From: Coemansia sp. RSA 922
Taxonomy: Eukaryota; Kickxellomycota; Kickxellomycetes; Kickxellales; Kickxellaceae
Length of the DNA: 15,411 nt
NCBI GenBank assembly: GCA_027577415.1
Contig: JANBQS010000556.1
Location: 1 to 15,411 of the forward strand
Reading direction: 5' to 3'
Part shown: positions 1 through 8,090 of the stretch, one piece after another
Position numbering within the stretch: position 1 is the stretch's first letter
How the letters are laid out: each line of letters begins with the position of its first letter
The notes under the pieces: generated by a model
What the model was told of the DNA's origin: nothing
The model's input: only the letters and a program-made list of their open reading frames with translations
Database searches by the model: none
Made by a program: the position numbers and the translations under genes

Positions 1-8
1 CACAAAAG

Positions 9-16
9 TATAAAAG
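9..16 (+). promoter_or_regulatory. TATA box of the first gene
   Basis: The sequence TATAAAAG lies 104 bases before the ATG at 120. It is followed by a long pyrimidine-rich stretch (about 17-85) that ends in short CA-rich sequence. This TATA plus CT-tract arrangement is common in fungal promoters. Assignment is by sequence and position only; no transcription start is known. Confidence 0.5.
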
Positions 17-119
17 AGCTTGCCCGCTCTCTTTAAATTTTCCTTGCTCTGTTCTATATCCTCTACCTCTACTCCCCCTTTTTTGCACATCACACTTCAT
101 ATATACAGCGCACTTAACT

Positions 120-506
120 ATGGCCAACGCCGTCCATGCCTACTTCTTTCCCAAGACGTGCGATGTAACTTTAGATGATAGTAATGTTGACACGTACGAG
201 TCGTTCATGTTGAACGAGAGCGAAACATTTGGAAACCTCACCGAAGCCTTTCATAAGTACTATAGTTTAAGTGTAAGCAACTTTTCATTTAACTTAAGCG
301 GCAGCAATGAGAAACTAGAGCCGAATAGGAAAATATCGTCTATTATTGAAGAATCTACAGAGTCGGCCAATATCTTCAAGTTCACGACGTCCAGCAAAAA
401 AGAAATAAGCTATATCGTTATAGAGTTTGGCCCGAAATCAGTCCAACATACAGAGCCTGACACTCAATTTTTCGACCCCAATGGAGCCTCCAGTTTGATG
501 TATTGA
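120..506 (+). CDS. small acidic protein, possible ubiquitin-like fold
   Basis: This is a single-exon 128-residue protein that I do not recognise by name. It starts at the first ATG after a TATA/CT-rich promoter and ends at TGA. Residues about 26-90 have the layout of a ubiquitin/SUMO-like beta-grasp domain: a strand, then a helix-like stretch (NLTEAFHKYYSL, 39-50), a strand with FNLSG (57-61), a KLEP turn (65-68), an II-containing segment (72-76) and a final strand (IFKFTT). The order resembles the F..L..AF / F...G..L.P pattern of SUMO and Rad60-type domains. There is no C-terminal Gly-Gly, so it would not be a conjugated modifier. The last 40 residues are polar and probably disordered. The fold is inferred by eye and is uncertain; that the ORF is real is more secure, because of its promoter and codon use. 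Confidence 0.6.
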   Translation: MANAVHAYFFPKTCDVTLDDSNVDTYESFMLNESETFGNLTEAFHKYYSLSVSNFSFNLSGSNEKLEPNRKISSIIEESTESANIFKFTTSSKKEISYIVIEFGPKSVQHTEPDTQFFDPNGASSLMY

Positions 507-592
507 TTAAAGATCTACATCCTTTTATACTCCAGTCATGTTACTAGTTTTTTCTTCTTCTTTTGAAAAGACGTCAACACGCTCTCCTGAAT

Positions 593-787
593 ATGTCATC
601 AAGGGTGAATGGCATTAACATATTCCAAGATCACCAGCGATCATCTATGGATTACGGCCGCCTGCTCATCAAGAGGGGTGCATACGCAAGCGCTCCCCTA
701 GACTCGCTTTTCTCTTGTAATCGCATCCAGCTCTTCAATTTATTTCTGAGATTGTGTGCAACCCATCAACGAATTCGACTTTATTAA
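593..787 (+). other. 64-codon upstream ORF abutting the proteasome start codon
   Basis: An ATG at 593 opens a frame of 64 codons. It ends in TAA at 785-787, immediately before the ATG of the alpha2 gene at 788. It lies in the 281-base gap between two plus-strand genes. The encoded peptide has no recognisable domain. It may be a regulatory uORF, or just a chance open frame in the promoter if transcription starts further downstream. Apart from this frame I see no tRNA or other gene in 507-787. Confidence 0.25.
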
Positions 788-1516
788 ATGGACCGCTATA
801 GTTTTTCGCTGACTACTTTTGCGCCCAACGGTAAGCTGCTGCAAATCGAGCATGCATTGGCGGCAGTGGGCAATGGCTCCACTACCGTGGGCATCAAAGC
901 CGCTAACGGCGTAGTAATTGCTACCGAGAAGAAGACTGGGTCGTCGCTTATTGAGGTGTCATCGCTGCAGCACATGGTTAAGGTCTGCGACACTATCGGC
1001 ATGGTCTACTCGGGCATGGGCCCAGACTTCCGCGTGCTGGTGACTAGCGCTCGTAAAATGGCACAAAAGTACCGGCGTATTTATATGGAGGACCCTCCCG
1101 TGCGCATTCTTGTCAAGGAGCTGGCTGGCCTCATGCAAGAGTTTACTCAGAGCGGTGGTGTGCGTCCGTTTGGCGTGTCATTGCTTTTGGCTGGCGTTGA
1201 TGACCGGGGCCCCAACCTTTACCAGGTGGACCCCTCGGGCTCGTACTTCCCGTGGAAGGCCACGTCGATTGGCAAGAATATGGTCAACGCAAAGACCTTT
1301 TTGGAGAAGCGGTACAATGGTGACATGGAGCTGGAGGATGCTGTACACACGGCCATCTTGACGCTGAAGGAAGGGTTTGAGGGCCAGATGACTGAGCAGT
1401 CCATTGACGTGGGCATTATCAGCACTATCCCTAGCGCACAAGCGGGCGAATCGACGCCTGTTTTCCTGTGTCTGTCTCCAGCCGAGATCAAGGACTACTT
1501 GTCCAACATCGTGTAA
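788..1516 (+). CDS. PRE8: 20S proteasome subunit alpha type-2
   Basis: This is a 242-residue alpha subunit of the 20S proteasome core, which degrades ubiquitinated proteins in nucleus and cytosol. The outer alpha rings gate the catalytic chamber. The N-terminus [16 protein letters not shown] is the alpha2 signature (yeast Pre8, human PSMA2) and carries the proteasome alpha N-terminal motif. [65 protein letters not shown] and LELEDA-type helix residues follow in family order. The C-terminus ends [10 protein letters not shown]. The length fits the family (human 234, yeast 250). The start is the first ATG after an in-frame TAA and gives the same N-terminus as yeast, minus one residue. No intron is needed. 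One oddity is His22 in the QIEY motif, where family members have tyrosine. An AATAAA signal follows at 1580. Confidence 0.96.
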   Translation: MDRYSFSLTTFAPNGKLLQIEHALAAVGNGSTTVGIKAANGVVIATEKKTGSSLIEVSSLQHMVKVCDTIGMVYSGMGPDFRVLVTSARKMAQKYRRIYMEDPPVRILVKELAGLMQEFTQSGGVRPFGVSLLLAGVDDRGPNLYQVDPSGSYFPWKATSIGKNMVNAKTFLEKRYNGDMELEDAVHTAILTLKEGFEGQMTEQSIDVGIISTIPSAQAGESTPVFLCLSPAEIKDYLSNIV

Positions 1517-1579
1517 GATCGATTTCATGCTATATCTTTTTGGACTTTTCGCAAACCAAATTTTAAAGTTCCTGCTTTC

Positions 1580-1585
1580 AATAAA
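1580..1585 (+). terminator. polyadenylation signal of the alpha2 gene
   Basis: AATAAA, inside AATAAAAAAAAG, lies 64 bases past the stop codon of the proteasome gene, a typical spacing for a fungal 3' end. The rest of 1517-1899 has no gene I can support. Short open frames occur on both strands, including one with an ATG at 1658, but none shows family similarity. Confidence 0.5.
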
Positions 1586-1899
1586 AAAAAGACTTTTAAT
1601 CAGCTTAACCGTCGTGAGCTCAAGATTCTCTGGCCTCACAAGCAGGCATCGTTTCTAATGCACTCCAGCAATGTCATAGCTATGGTCTTGGCCACTGCCC
1701 ACAGGCATATATCAAACAGGGCGGGCCGAGTCATAGTATTGCACATAGCTGTAGCAGTGTCGCCACCTGTGCGACTAGGCAACGACGTTGTTTTAGAGGT
1801 AGGAACTAGCTGGCAATGCAAGCGCATAGTACTAGTATCATAACTACTCTCTATGATGTATAATATAGCGGTATTGTGCCAGTGCGCAAAGTTTGGCAA

Positions 1900-2846
1900 C
1901 TATTTGCCCAGCTCCTTTTTCATATTACGACTCCGAGCGGCCCTTTTGTCACACCCCACGCAAGGCCGGTTGTTGAGCAAGATCTCGATGCCAGGCTCGT
2001 GTCTTAGCTGAGCAACAGGTGTACAGTCATTGTCAGATATACGGCAAAGCGACCATCAGGTGGTGTAAATAGTGCAACCTGGCTACTCGAGCGAGGGGTA
2101 ACAAGCTCTTCAATGTCGTGTATGGCTCAGCGCTTTGATGCATATAAGTGGCGAATACCACGTTCCAGGACTTCACAGGGCGTGTTGGTGGTGTCAACCA
2201 TGGCATTTATATCATCCCAGACATATCCAGCTATCTCATATACATTGCAAGACTAGCTTCTTTATATTCAACTTGCTGTTATTACCAGCGCAAAATGATC
2301 ACCAAGATCCACTCTGAACCATGCGAAAAAAAGTTTCTCAACTTGTAGCTGATCTATTAACCGAGTTTGTCTACCGTAAATGAGGGCTTGAAACACGTAA
2401 TTAAGATCACGGTGTTCAATACAAAACCAGAGAACCCATGTGTTTTGCCAGAACCTTCTTATGCAAGTTGACCTGGCTCGGCTCGAGATTGGCGTGTTCA
2501 TGCTGAGCGTTTAAAGACAACACTAATGAAATAGATATTGTATTGGCCCCACTTTCATTAGTCGAGTGTTCGCCAGCGCATTGTTAACTTTGTCGCCCCC
2601 GCTCACATGCTCAAGATTAGTGATGCACACAAAGACTTGCTTTGGTATTGCCAAAGATTATTGGAAGCTCAAGTTCTTTTCTGGGTATTTCAAAATATTA
2701 GAAAACCACATAACTACATATAAGCATTTCGGTTCGCAGTTCTCGCCGTTGTATACTGCCGTATACCGTGCTGCGTGTAACCCATGTATTGAGATTGCCG
2801 TGCGTGCCATGTCGACCACCGCAAGCTCGTTGAAAAGAAGTGTAGG
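1900..2846 (-). pseudogene. decayed protein-coding gene of unknown family, about 310 codons
   Basis: Read on the minus strand, protein-like segments follow each other from about 2846 to the TAG at 1900-1902. They pass through roughly seven frame changes and one in-frame TGA (2127-2129). A possible start is the ATG at 2810 (MARTAISIHGLHAARY). Later segments include LPIIFGNTKASLCV (near 2660), NLEHVSGGDKVNNAL (near 2600), EPSQVNLHKKVLAKHMG (near 2450), YGRQTRLIDQLQVEKLFF (near 2360), IAGYVWDDINAMVDTTNTP (near 2210), TPPDGRFAVY (near 2050) and LLNNRPCVGCDKRAARSR (near 1950). Segments join end to end with no spare sequence, as expected for single-base indels, and the joins lack consistent GT-AG borders, so introns are a poor explanation. 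I do not recognise the family. A CxxC near the C-terminus is the only motif seen. It is a remnant, not a working gene. Confidence 0.7.
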
Positions 2847-2987
2847 CTATGAATGCGTGCAAAAAAAATGAAGACTAAAAAGTAACACCACTTGTCATTA
2901 TATTAGGCCAATAGAAATAGCGAGTATTAGCTAGTTCATTCAAACATTTAATCCAGCTATAAAAGCCAGCTAACAATGAGTTGCATT

Positions 2988-5900
2988 CTACAACTTGGCG
3001 CGAAGACGATCCAGAGGTCTCCTTTTCCTGAGGAAATTGCGCACGGGTCCATTTACAACAAACAGCTGCCAGAAGTTGGTCGCTGCCATGTTGCCCAGGC
3101 AATAGCCCCAAAGCCTATAGCGACTGCCAGTAGGAATGACGTTGTGACCCTGAGGATTGTTGTAGGCCTCAATGGTCCACGTGGGCTTCTTGAATCCAAG
3201 ACCCTCGAGCACACTGGGCGTTCCACAATTCAGGCGGAATGCACAGCCCACTTGGTTAGGGTCAGCCAGAAGCATATACGATATAAACGCCATCAGGAAT
3301 CCCCAAACCACCAGCATGGCGTAGTTCTTGTACCAGCGCGCGCGGTAAAGGTATCCGTAGTTGAAAACAAAGCCGTTGTTTATAAACTGGAACGTCGACA
3401 CAAACGACAGAATCGACGCCTCGTAGTTGTCGCCCAATAGCCACCACTTTTTAACGTCGACTTCGGCCGTAGCATGCTCGTTACACCGGAACCACTCTTG
3501 CTGGAATAGCCATACGTACGCCATAGTCGAGAATACCCAGTTGATCATGACGACACCACCTACCGATGCCAGCATCTGCGGGCCCAAGATACGGGATGTC
3601 GGACGATACTTGTCCAGTCTCTTCGCAGATCCCGACATAGAGATGGCCAACATCAGTGACGTGGCAATAACACCGTCGATTAGAAGCCACATGTTCTGAG
3701 TCAGACTGATAGCAAAGTAAAAGCCCGCCATTTTGACCATACCGCACATGACCTGACCGTAGCAGATAAGCGCGGCAAAGTTAGCGAAGGATGAGGCCAA
3801 GCTGGCGCGACTCTCTCGCAACAATTCCACGCATGAATTGATCGAGCGGTCAGCCGAAGAGAAGGGCGAGACCACCGAGGCTTCAGCGTCGGACAAAGCT
3901 ATGCCCACATGTGCAGCACGCAATGCGCCGCAGTCGTTGCCACCGTCTCCGCACATAGCAATGATACCGTATTTCATATGCGCCTCGACACAATCGACCT
4001 TGTTCATGGGCTTCATACGAGCGAAAATCCGGATCTTGAGCAAAAGGGAATCGATAGCGCCGGTCGCACACAGCCGCTCAAAGGCGGTACCGCTGACAGC
4101 CAACTCGGTAGTTGTAAAGCCATCAAAGCCAACATTGTCGAGGTACGGCTCAATGTCATCAACTGGTAGCATAGTATCAACGTCGACCCACTTTACCTCC
4201 TCCATCGGCGACCTGCACTCTCCCAACAGTACACGGTTACGCTGAGGCACCATGCCGCACTCCCTTGCGATGAACACTCCAGTCAAAGCATTGTCTCCGG
4301 TGATCATGACGGTGCGCGTCGAACCACGCTTAAGCTCAGCGATAGCGTCCGCGGTGTCGGGCTTAAGGTTGTTGCGGAACACAAGCAAACCTAGCAAGTC
4401 GCAGTCAGCTTCAAGTTCAGCTTGCGAAAACTCCTTTATCGAGCTTGGATCGGTGACATCTAGAGTCTTGTGAGCAAAAGCCAACACGTAGCAGCCCGCG
4501 TAAGCCAGGTTTACGCACACTGAATCGTAGTTTCTTGGTACAGAACCGGCTCGACAGACACTCTTGACGCGCTCAAACGAACCCTTGATAAAGACGTGGA
4601 TCTTGCCAGTAGCTTCGTCCAAAACTACTACCGACATGGACGCGCGCGCATGGACAAATTCAAAGCGCCGGATAATGTGTAGCTTGCCCTTCTCTGAGCC
4701 GCCCGCGGTTAATACGGCGTCAATGTACTTTGGTGCTGGGTCAATCGCGGCCTTTGAGGCGCGGAACTGCTCGATGTCCACGGGGTTACCAATGAGCTGG
4801 CCATTGAGATCGGTCACGGTATGGCAGCTGGCCATTGCCTGACGGAACAGCGCGTTGGTAGCCGCCGGATCCTCGGTAAAAGAAGCAAAGGTGGTGCTAG
4901 CCGGGTCAACAATTTGGCCGCCGTGGAACTCGAGACCCTCCTTGGTCAGGGTGCCAGTCTTATCAAAGCAAAATATCTGCACCTTGCCGGCGATCATGAT
5001 CCTCTGCGGGTCGATACAGAATATTTGCTTCCGGCGGAGACGACTGGCGGCAATAGACTGACCAATAACCATAGCGGCCGGCAGAAGAGGCGACACCAGC
5101 TGGGAGAGAGCAAACACACCATAAAAGATGATCACGGCGACGTCACCTTTGTAAAAGTACACAGCCATACCCATGACAAATATTGCGTACAAGATCAAGA
5201 TGAACACGACGATCCGCATCTGCTCGTTGAAGATAAACGAGATACGGCTGGGGAACAGTATCTGACGCACCAACTGGCCCTTTTCCGACATGGTACCAGT
5301 GCTCTTTACCAGAGCCAAAACACGAGGGCTTTCGAGACCGTCGGCCGACTTTTGCACCGGCTGCACTTGCGAGACGGAGGTTCCAGCAAACAGCGTAGAC
5401 ATCTTGCCCGAGCCCATGGCGTTGTAGTGGCCGTTATCCAGGCGCAAGGGGAACTTTCTAACGCTCAATGGCTCTCCCGTCAACGAGCTTTCGTCCATGA
5501 CGGCATTGCCCGAAATCAAAATGCAATCGCAAGACATGTACGCGCCAGATACAACCTCGATAACATCGCCAGGTACCAAGTCCTTCGATGAGACCTGATA
5601 CCACTGTCCATCGCGACTGACCAAAATAGACTCCTCGTGTTCCGCCATGCGTTTTAGGCGGCGCTCGGACTGCATGCGCAAAATTACCTTGATGGAAGCC
5701 GAAATGAGGATGATGCCTGTATCAACTAAGCCGATTTGGTAATAGGCGTTAAAGTAATACGCCCAGAGGAAAATGCACTGGTAGATGTAGAAGAACGATA
5801 CGAGCTCGCGGGCAAAGGCAGCAAAGATACCGGGAATCTTGACATCAATGAAGTTGGGCCCGACCAGCTCTTGACGGTATTGGGCATCTTTGGACGACAG

Positions 5901-7307
5901 ACCGGCTGCTTGAGCGAGCAAGCCGCGATGAGAGGATCCCAAGTCAAACTCAAACGGCGCAAACTGCTGGATCTGGTCATCGTACACATACCGCGTGCAT
6001 TGGTAGTTGAAGTAAATTCGTCCTTCGCTCGTCTTTTCAATCAGGCAAGTAGTGTAGTCCTTGTCCCTGCTCAGTAGGGCGACTAAGCGCTCGGTGACGA
6101 GGTTAACGCGGCGTTGGACCCAACTTGCCTTATCTGAAAGCAGCTTAATCTCGCGTATCGGGCGAACGACACAGACATACTGGCCGTGAGCGGGCAGCGT
6201 ACGCACGCGGAAGTAGTTACGCAAGTGAGGCTTGAGGATATAGAGCGTCAAGAGAAAAATAAGCGACAGCATCCACACGACCAAAAAGCTGGACGACTGT
6301 AAGGTAAGACTCCCAAGACCCAAGCTGTAGAACGAGCCAAATCTGCTACCAGGCAGCGCGCCATAGTAGTCGGCAGTCCACACTCCCATATAGCATATCC
6401 ATAGAGCGGTTACTAGTGCGACGGACCACAAACACAAAGTTCCAAGTATGTGGCCCCGGTATCCGCATAACTTGATGTCGCGGCTCAACGAGTTAGCAGT
6501 GGCGGCACCCATGTCCAACGTACTGGCTGTACCATGTATAAACTCTCCAGTAGGCTTAATACCTTCACCACCAATGTCGTCTTGGATTTTGACAAATCCT
6601 TTGGTTTCGGGGTTGCCCGAGCGCCTTGTTTGGGTGCCGTTAATCGTGTAAGTTGTGGCAGTCGCGGTCTTGCGAACATTGCGCTCGGCCCAGCGCTTGT
6701 TCACTCCCCACAGGCTCAGAATCAGCGCTAATGCGCCGTTGACGGCAAAGGTAGCTACCCAGTAGCTCTCGCGAAAAGTGAAATTAGGAATCGGCGCCGC
6801 AGGGCATTCAGCCCATACACCAGTAGTGTCGCCACCGGGCCAGCCACTGCCCCAGATTGCAACCGTCTTGCTCTGGTCGACGATCCCAGCCTTGGCACCA
6901 CAAGCGCTGCGAATGTCGCTGTTTGCGTCCCATGGGCGGAAGTGCTCAATAGTGACGTTAGGAATCGCCATACAAGGCACAAGGCTCCGGGCGGCAGCAG
7001 GAAGTTGATCACCAGTGCGCGAGCAGTGGCAGGGGTTCAGCGCCTGGATGACGTCTGTGCACTTGGTGTGGCAAGCACCGTCGGCGCAAAAGGACTGACC
7101 GTCGGGGCACGAGGGCTGCAGTGATTCAGGACAGCGGGCTAGATCGCTAACACAGAGCGGTTTGCATACAATGCCGCGCACTTCACGCAGCTTGCACTCG
7201 TTGCCATGAGCGTCGTAACGATTAACGTCGTGCCAGAGCTGAGAGCCACAGACCGACTGAGCACTCAGAGCAGCCACAGCGGCCCAGAGCAGTAGTGGTC
7301 GAGCCAT
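2988..7307 (-). CDS. P5B-type ATPase with cysteine-rich lumenal N-terminus
   Basis: This is a 1439-residue P-type ATPase of the P5B class (relatives: yeast Ypk9, human ATP13A2/3). That class acts on late-endosomal, lysosomal or vacuolar membranes; ATP13A2 exports polyamines. Visible motifs are TGE (610-612, actuator), DKTGTLT with phospho-acceptor Asp782, and GDGGND (1120-1125, hinge). FCIDPQRI..AGK before Asp782 and KEGLEFHG after it fit P5B rather than P5A. The M4 motif is SPLLP (739-743) where P5B proteins usually have PPALP. Residues 1-21 look like a signal peptide. Residues 22-180 contain 13 cysteines and two N-glycosylation sequons (Asn117, Asn175), then a membrane segment at about 182-202. 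More membrane segments lie near 287-310 and 338-358 and in the C-terminal part. An in-frame TTG 15 codons upstream is not used here, because a probable 5'UTR intron ends at 7330. The gene looks intact; substrate is unknown. Confidence 0.92.
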   Translation of the reverse strand: MARPLLLWAAVAALSAQSVCGSQLWHDVNRYDAHGNECKLREVRGIVCKPLCVSDLARCPESLQPSCPDGQSFCADGACHTKCTDVIQALNPCHCSRTGDQLPAAARSLVPCMAIPNVTIEHFRPWDANSDIRSACGAKAGIVDQSKTVAIWGSGWPGGDTTGVWAECPAAPIPNFTFRESYWVATFAVNGALALILSLWGVNKRWAERNVRKTATATTYTINGTQTRRSGNPETKGFVKIQDDIGGEGIKPTGEFIHGTASTLDMGAATANSLSRDIKLCGYRGHILGTLCLWSVALVTALWICYMGVWTADYYGALPGSRFGSFYSLGLGSLTLQSSSFLVVWMLSLIFLLTLYILKPHLRNYFRVRTLPAHGQYVCVVRPIREIKLLSDKASWVQRRVNLVTERLVALLSRDKDYTTCLIEKTSEGRIYFNYQCTRYVYDDQIQQFAPFEFDLGSSHRGLLAQAAGLSSKDAQYRQELVGPNFIDVKIPGIFAAFARELVSFFYIYQCIFLWAYYFNAYYQIGLVDTGIILISASIKVILRMQSERRLKRMAEHEESILVSRDGQWYQVSSKDLVPGDVIEVVSGAYMSCDCILISGNAVMDESSLTGEPLSVRKFPLRLDNGHYNAMGSGKMSTLFAGTSVSQVQPVQKSADGLESPRVLALVKSTGTMSEKGQLVRQILFPSRISFIFNEQMRIVVFILILYAIFVMGMAVYFYKGDVAVIIFYGVFALSQLVSPLLPAAMVIGQSIAASRLRRKQIFCIDPQRIMIAGKVQIFCFDKTGTLTKEGLEFHGGQIVDPASTTFASFTEDPAATNALFRQAMASCHTVTDLNGQLIGNPVDIEQFRASKAAIDPAPKYIDAVLTAGGSEKGKLHIIRRFEFVHARASMSVVVLDEATGKIHVFIKGSFERVKSVCRAGSVPRNYDSVCVNLAYAGCYVLAFAHKTLDVTDPSSIKEFSQAELEADCDLLGLLVFRNNLKPDTADAIAELKRGSTRTVMITGDNALTGVFIARECGMVPQRNRVLLGECRSPMEEVKWVDVDTMLPVDDIEPYLDNVGFDGFTTTELAVSGTAFERLCATGAIDSLLLKIRIFARMKPMNKVDCVEAHMKYGIIAMCGDGGNDCGALRAAHVGIALSDAEASVVSPFSSADRSINSCVELLRESRASLASSFANFAALICYGQVMCGMVKMAGFYFAISLTQNMWLLIDGVIATSLMLAISMSGSAKRLDKYRPTSRILGPQMLASVGGVVMINWVFSTMAYVWLFQQEWFRCNEHATAEVDVKKWWLLGDNYEASILSFVSTFQFINNGFVFNYGYLYRARWYKNYAMLVVWGFLMAFISYMLLADPNQVGCAFRLNCGTPSVLEGLGFKKPTWTIEAYNNPQGHNVIPTGSRYRLWGYCLGNMAATNFWQLFVVNGPVRNFLRKRRPLDRLRAKL

Positions 7308-7329
7308 CAAACGAGACCTGAAGGAGCTA

Positions 7330-7427
7330 CTATAATACAAGTAAAAAAGCAAAAAATAATTTTAGTGCGCAAATAAAAGTGATGGCTCCGAGCCTTGACA
7401 CGCGAAAGAAGATAGAATAATACTTAC
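7330..7427 (-). other. probable intron in the 5'UTR of the P5B ATPase gene
   Basis: On the minus strand a strong donor GTAAGTATT begins at 7427 and an acceptor TTGTATTATAG ends at 7330, giving 98 nt. This matches the 75-136 nt introns of the spliced gene at 12980-13721. Just upstream of the donor the frame leading into the ATPase meets a TAG, so the upstream exon would be non-coding. This supports the ATG at 7305-7307 as start. It is inferred from splice signals only. Confidence 0.55.
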
Positions 7428-8000
7428 ACAAGCACGTCCTAGAAAGAAGGCGAGATCAGGAACAATTGACTATAGCACCTTTGATATCAGCAGCGAATCA
7501 AAAATTAAGCTCACTAGCTTCCTCGATACAAAAAATGCGGAGAAAAATAACAAGCAATGGAAGCTACAGGGTGCAGAAAGGAACAGAGGAAAAGGACAAC
7601 TAGAGTTGCAGGTTGAAGAGGGCGCCTCTTCAGCTTTTGTGTTCTCGGGGTATGGTCAGACTGCAAGACCCGACATAAGCTTGGCCACATTAGAAGAGAT
7701 CTGCGCTGGCCCAAAAAAAAAAAAGATCTGGAGCAAAACATGCACGTCTGAATTCGGATGCATGATGGGCTCATGCATCCCCTCCCTCCCCAGTGTACAC
7801 GTTCGCATTTCTCTTAATGAGATACTAACGACAATCTCTCTATACCCGGTATTATTACGACCACTTCCAATGACAATGTTGACACATGGGGGGTGCATGG
7901 TCGTTTACTTTTGTTTAGGAAACGAAATGTAAATCCAGAAACAAAAAGAAAACTCCCCTTGTTGGGATAAATTGGGTTGGTGGTACATGGAGCGACAACA
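7428..8000. other. gene-poor AT-rich stretch upstream of the ATPase gene
   Basis: No gene could be supported here. The stretch includes the probable non-coding first exon and promoter of the ATPase gene on the minus strand and a run of 12 A at 7713-7724. Open frames on either strand lack proper ATG starts or recognisable motifs. Confidence 0.4.
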
Positions 8001-8090
8001 GGCGCATAAGCAATTATAGGTGCATTAGCAATCGCCCGTGCATAGTCAATCGTCGGCGCATAGAAAATCGCCGGTTCATTGTGGATACAT
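8001..8090. repeat. degenerate 18-bp tandem repeat, five units
   Basis: Five consecutive 18-base units start at 8001, 8019, 8037, 8055 and 8073. They share a GGYGCATARxxAATCGCC-like pattern (for example GGTGCATTAGCAATCGCC and CGTGCATAGTCAATCGTC). A weaker sixth copy may precede them (7982-8000). Because 18 is a multiple of three, each frame gives a hexapeptide repeat. The only frame without stops is on the minus strand and reads PAIFYA, PTIDYA, RAIANA, PIIAYA. It may be a fragment of a once-coding minisatellite, or plain non-coding DNA. Confidence 0.65.

Noticed and set aside
1658..1843. A 61-codon plus-strand frame after the proteasome gene
   Set aside because: It has an ATG but no promoter features, no motif and no similarity, and it is opposed by an equally long minus-strand frame; probably chance.
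4821..5591. A 256-codon plus-strand frame and many other plus-strand frames across 2976-7124
   Set aside because: They are antisense to the intact P5B ATPase gene. The composition (His, Arg, Gln-rich) is that of a shadow frame, with no family similarity.
7440..7610. A plus-strand frame of about 60 codons (LERRRDQEQLTIAPLISAAN) as a divergent gene
   Set aside because: It has no ATG or splice acceptor at its start, and it overlaps the probable non-coding first exon and promoter of the ATPase gene.
8001..8090. CRISPR-like array
   Set aside because: Units are directly adjacent, without unique spacers, and diverge from one another; the context is a eukaryotic genome.
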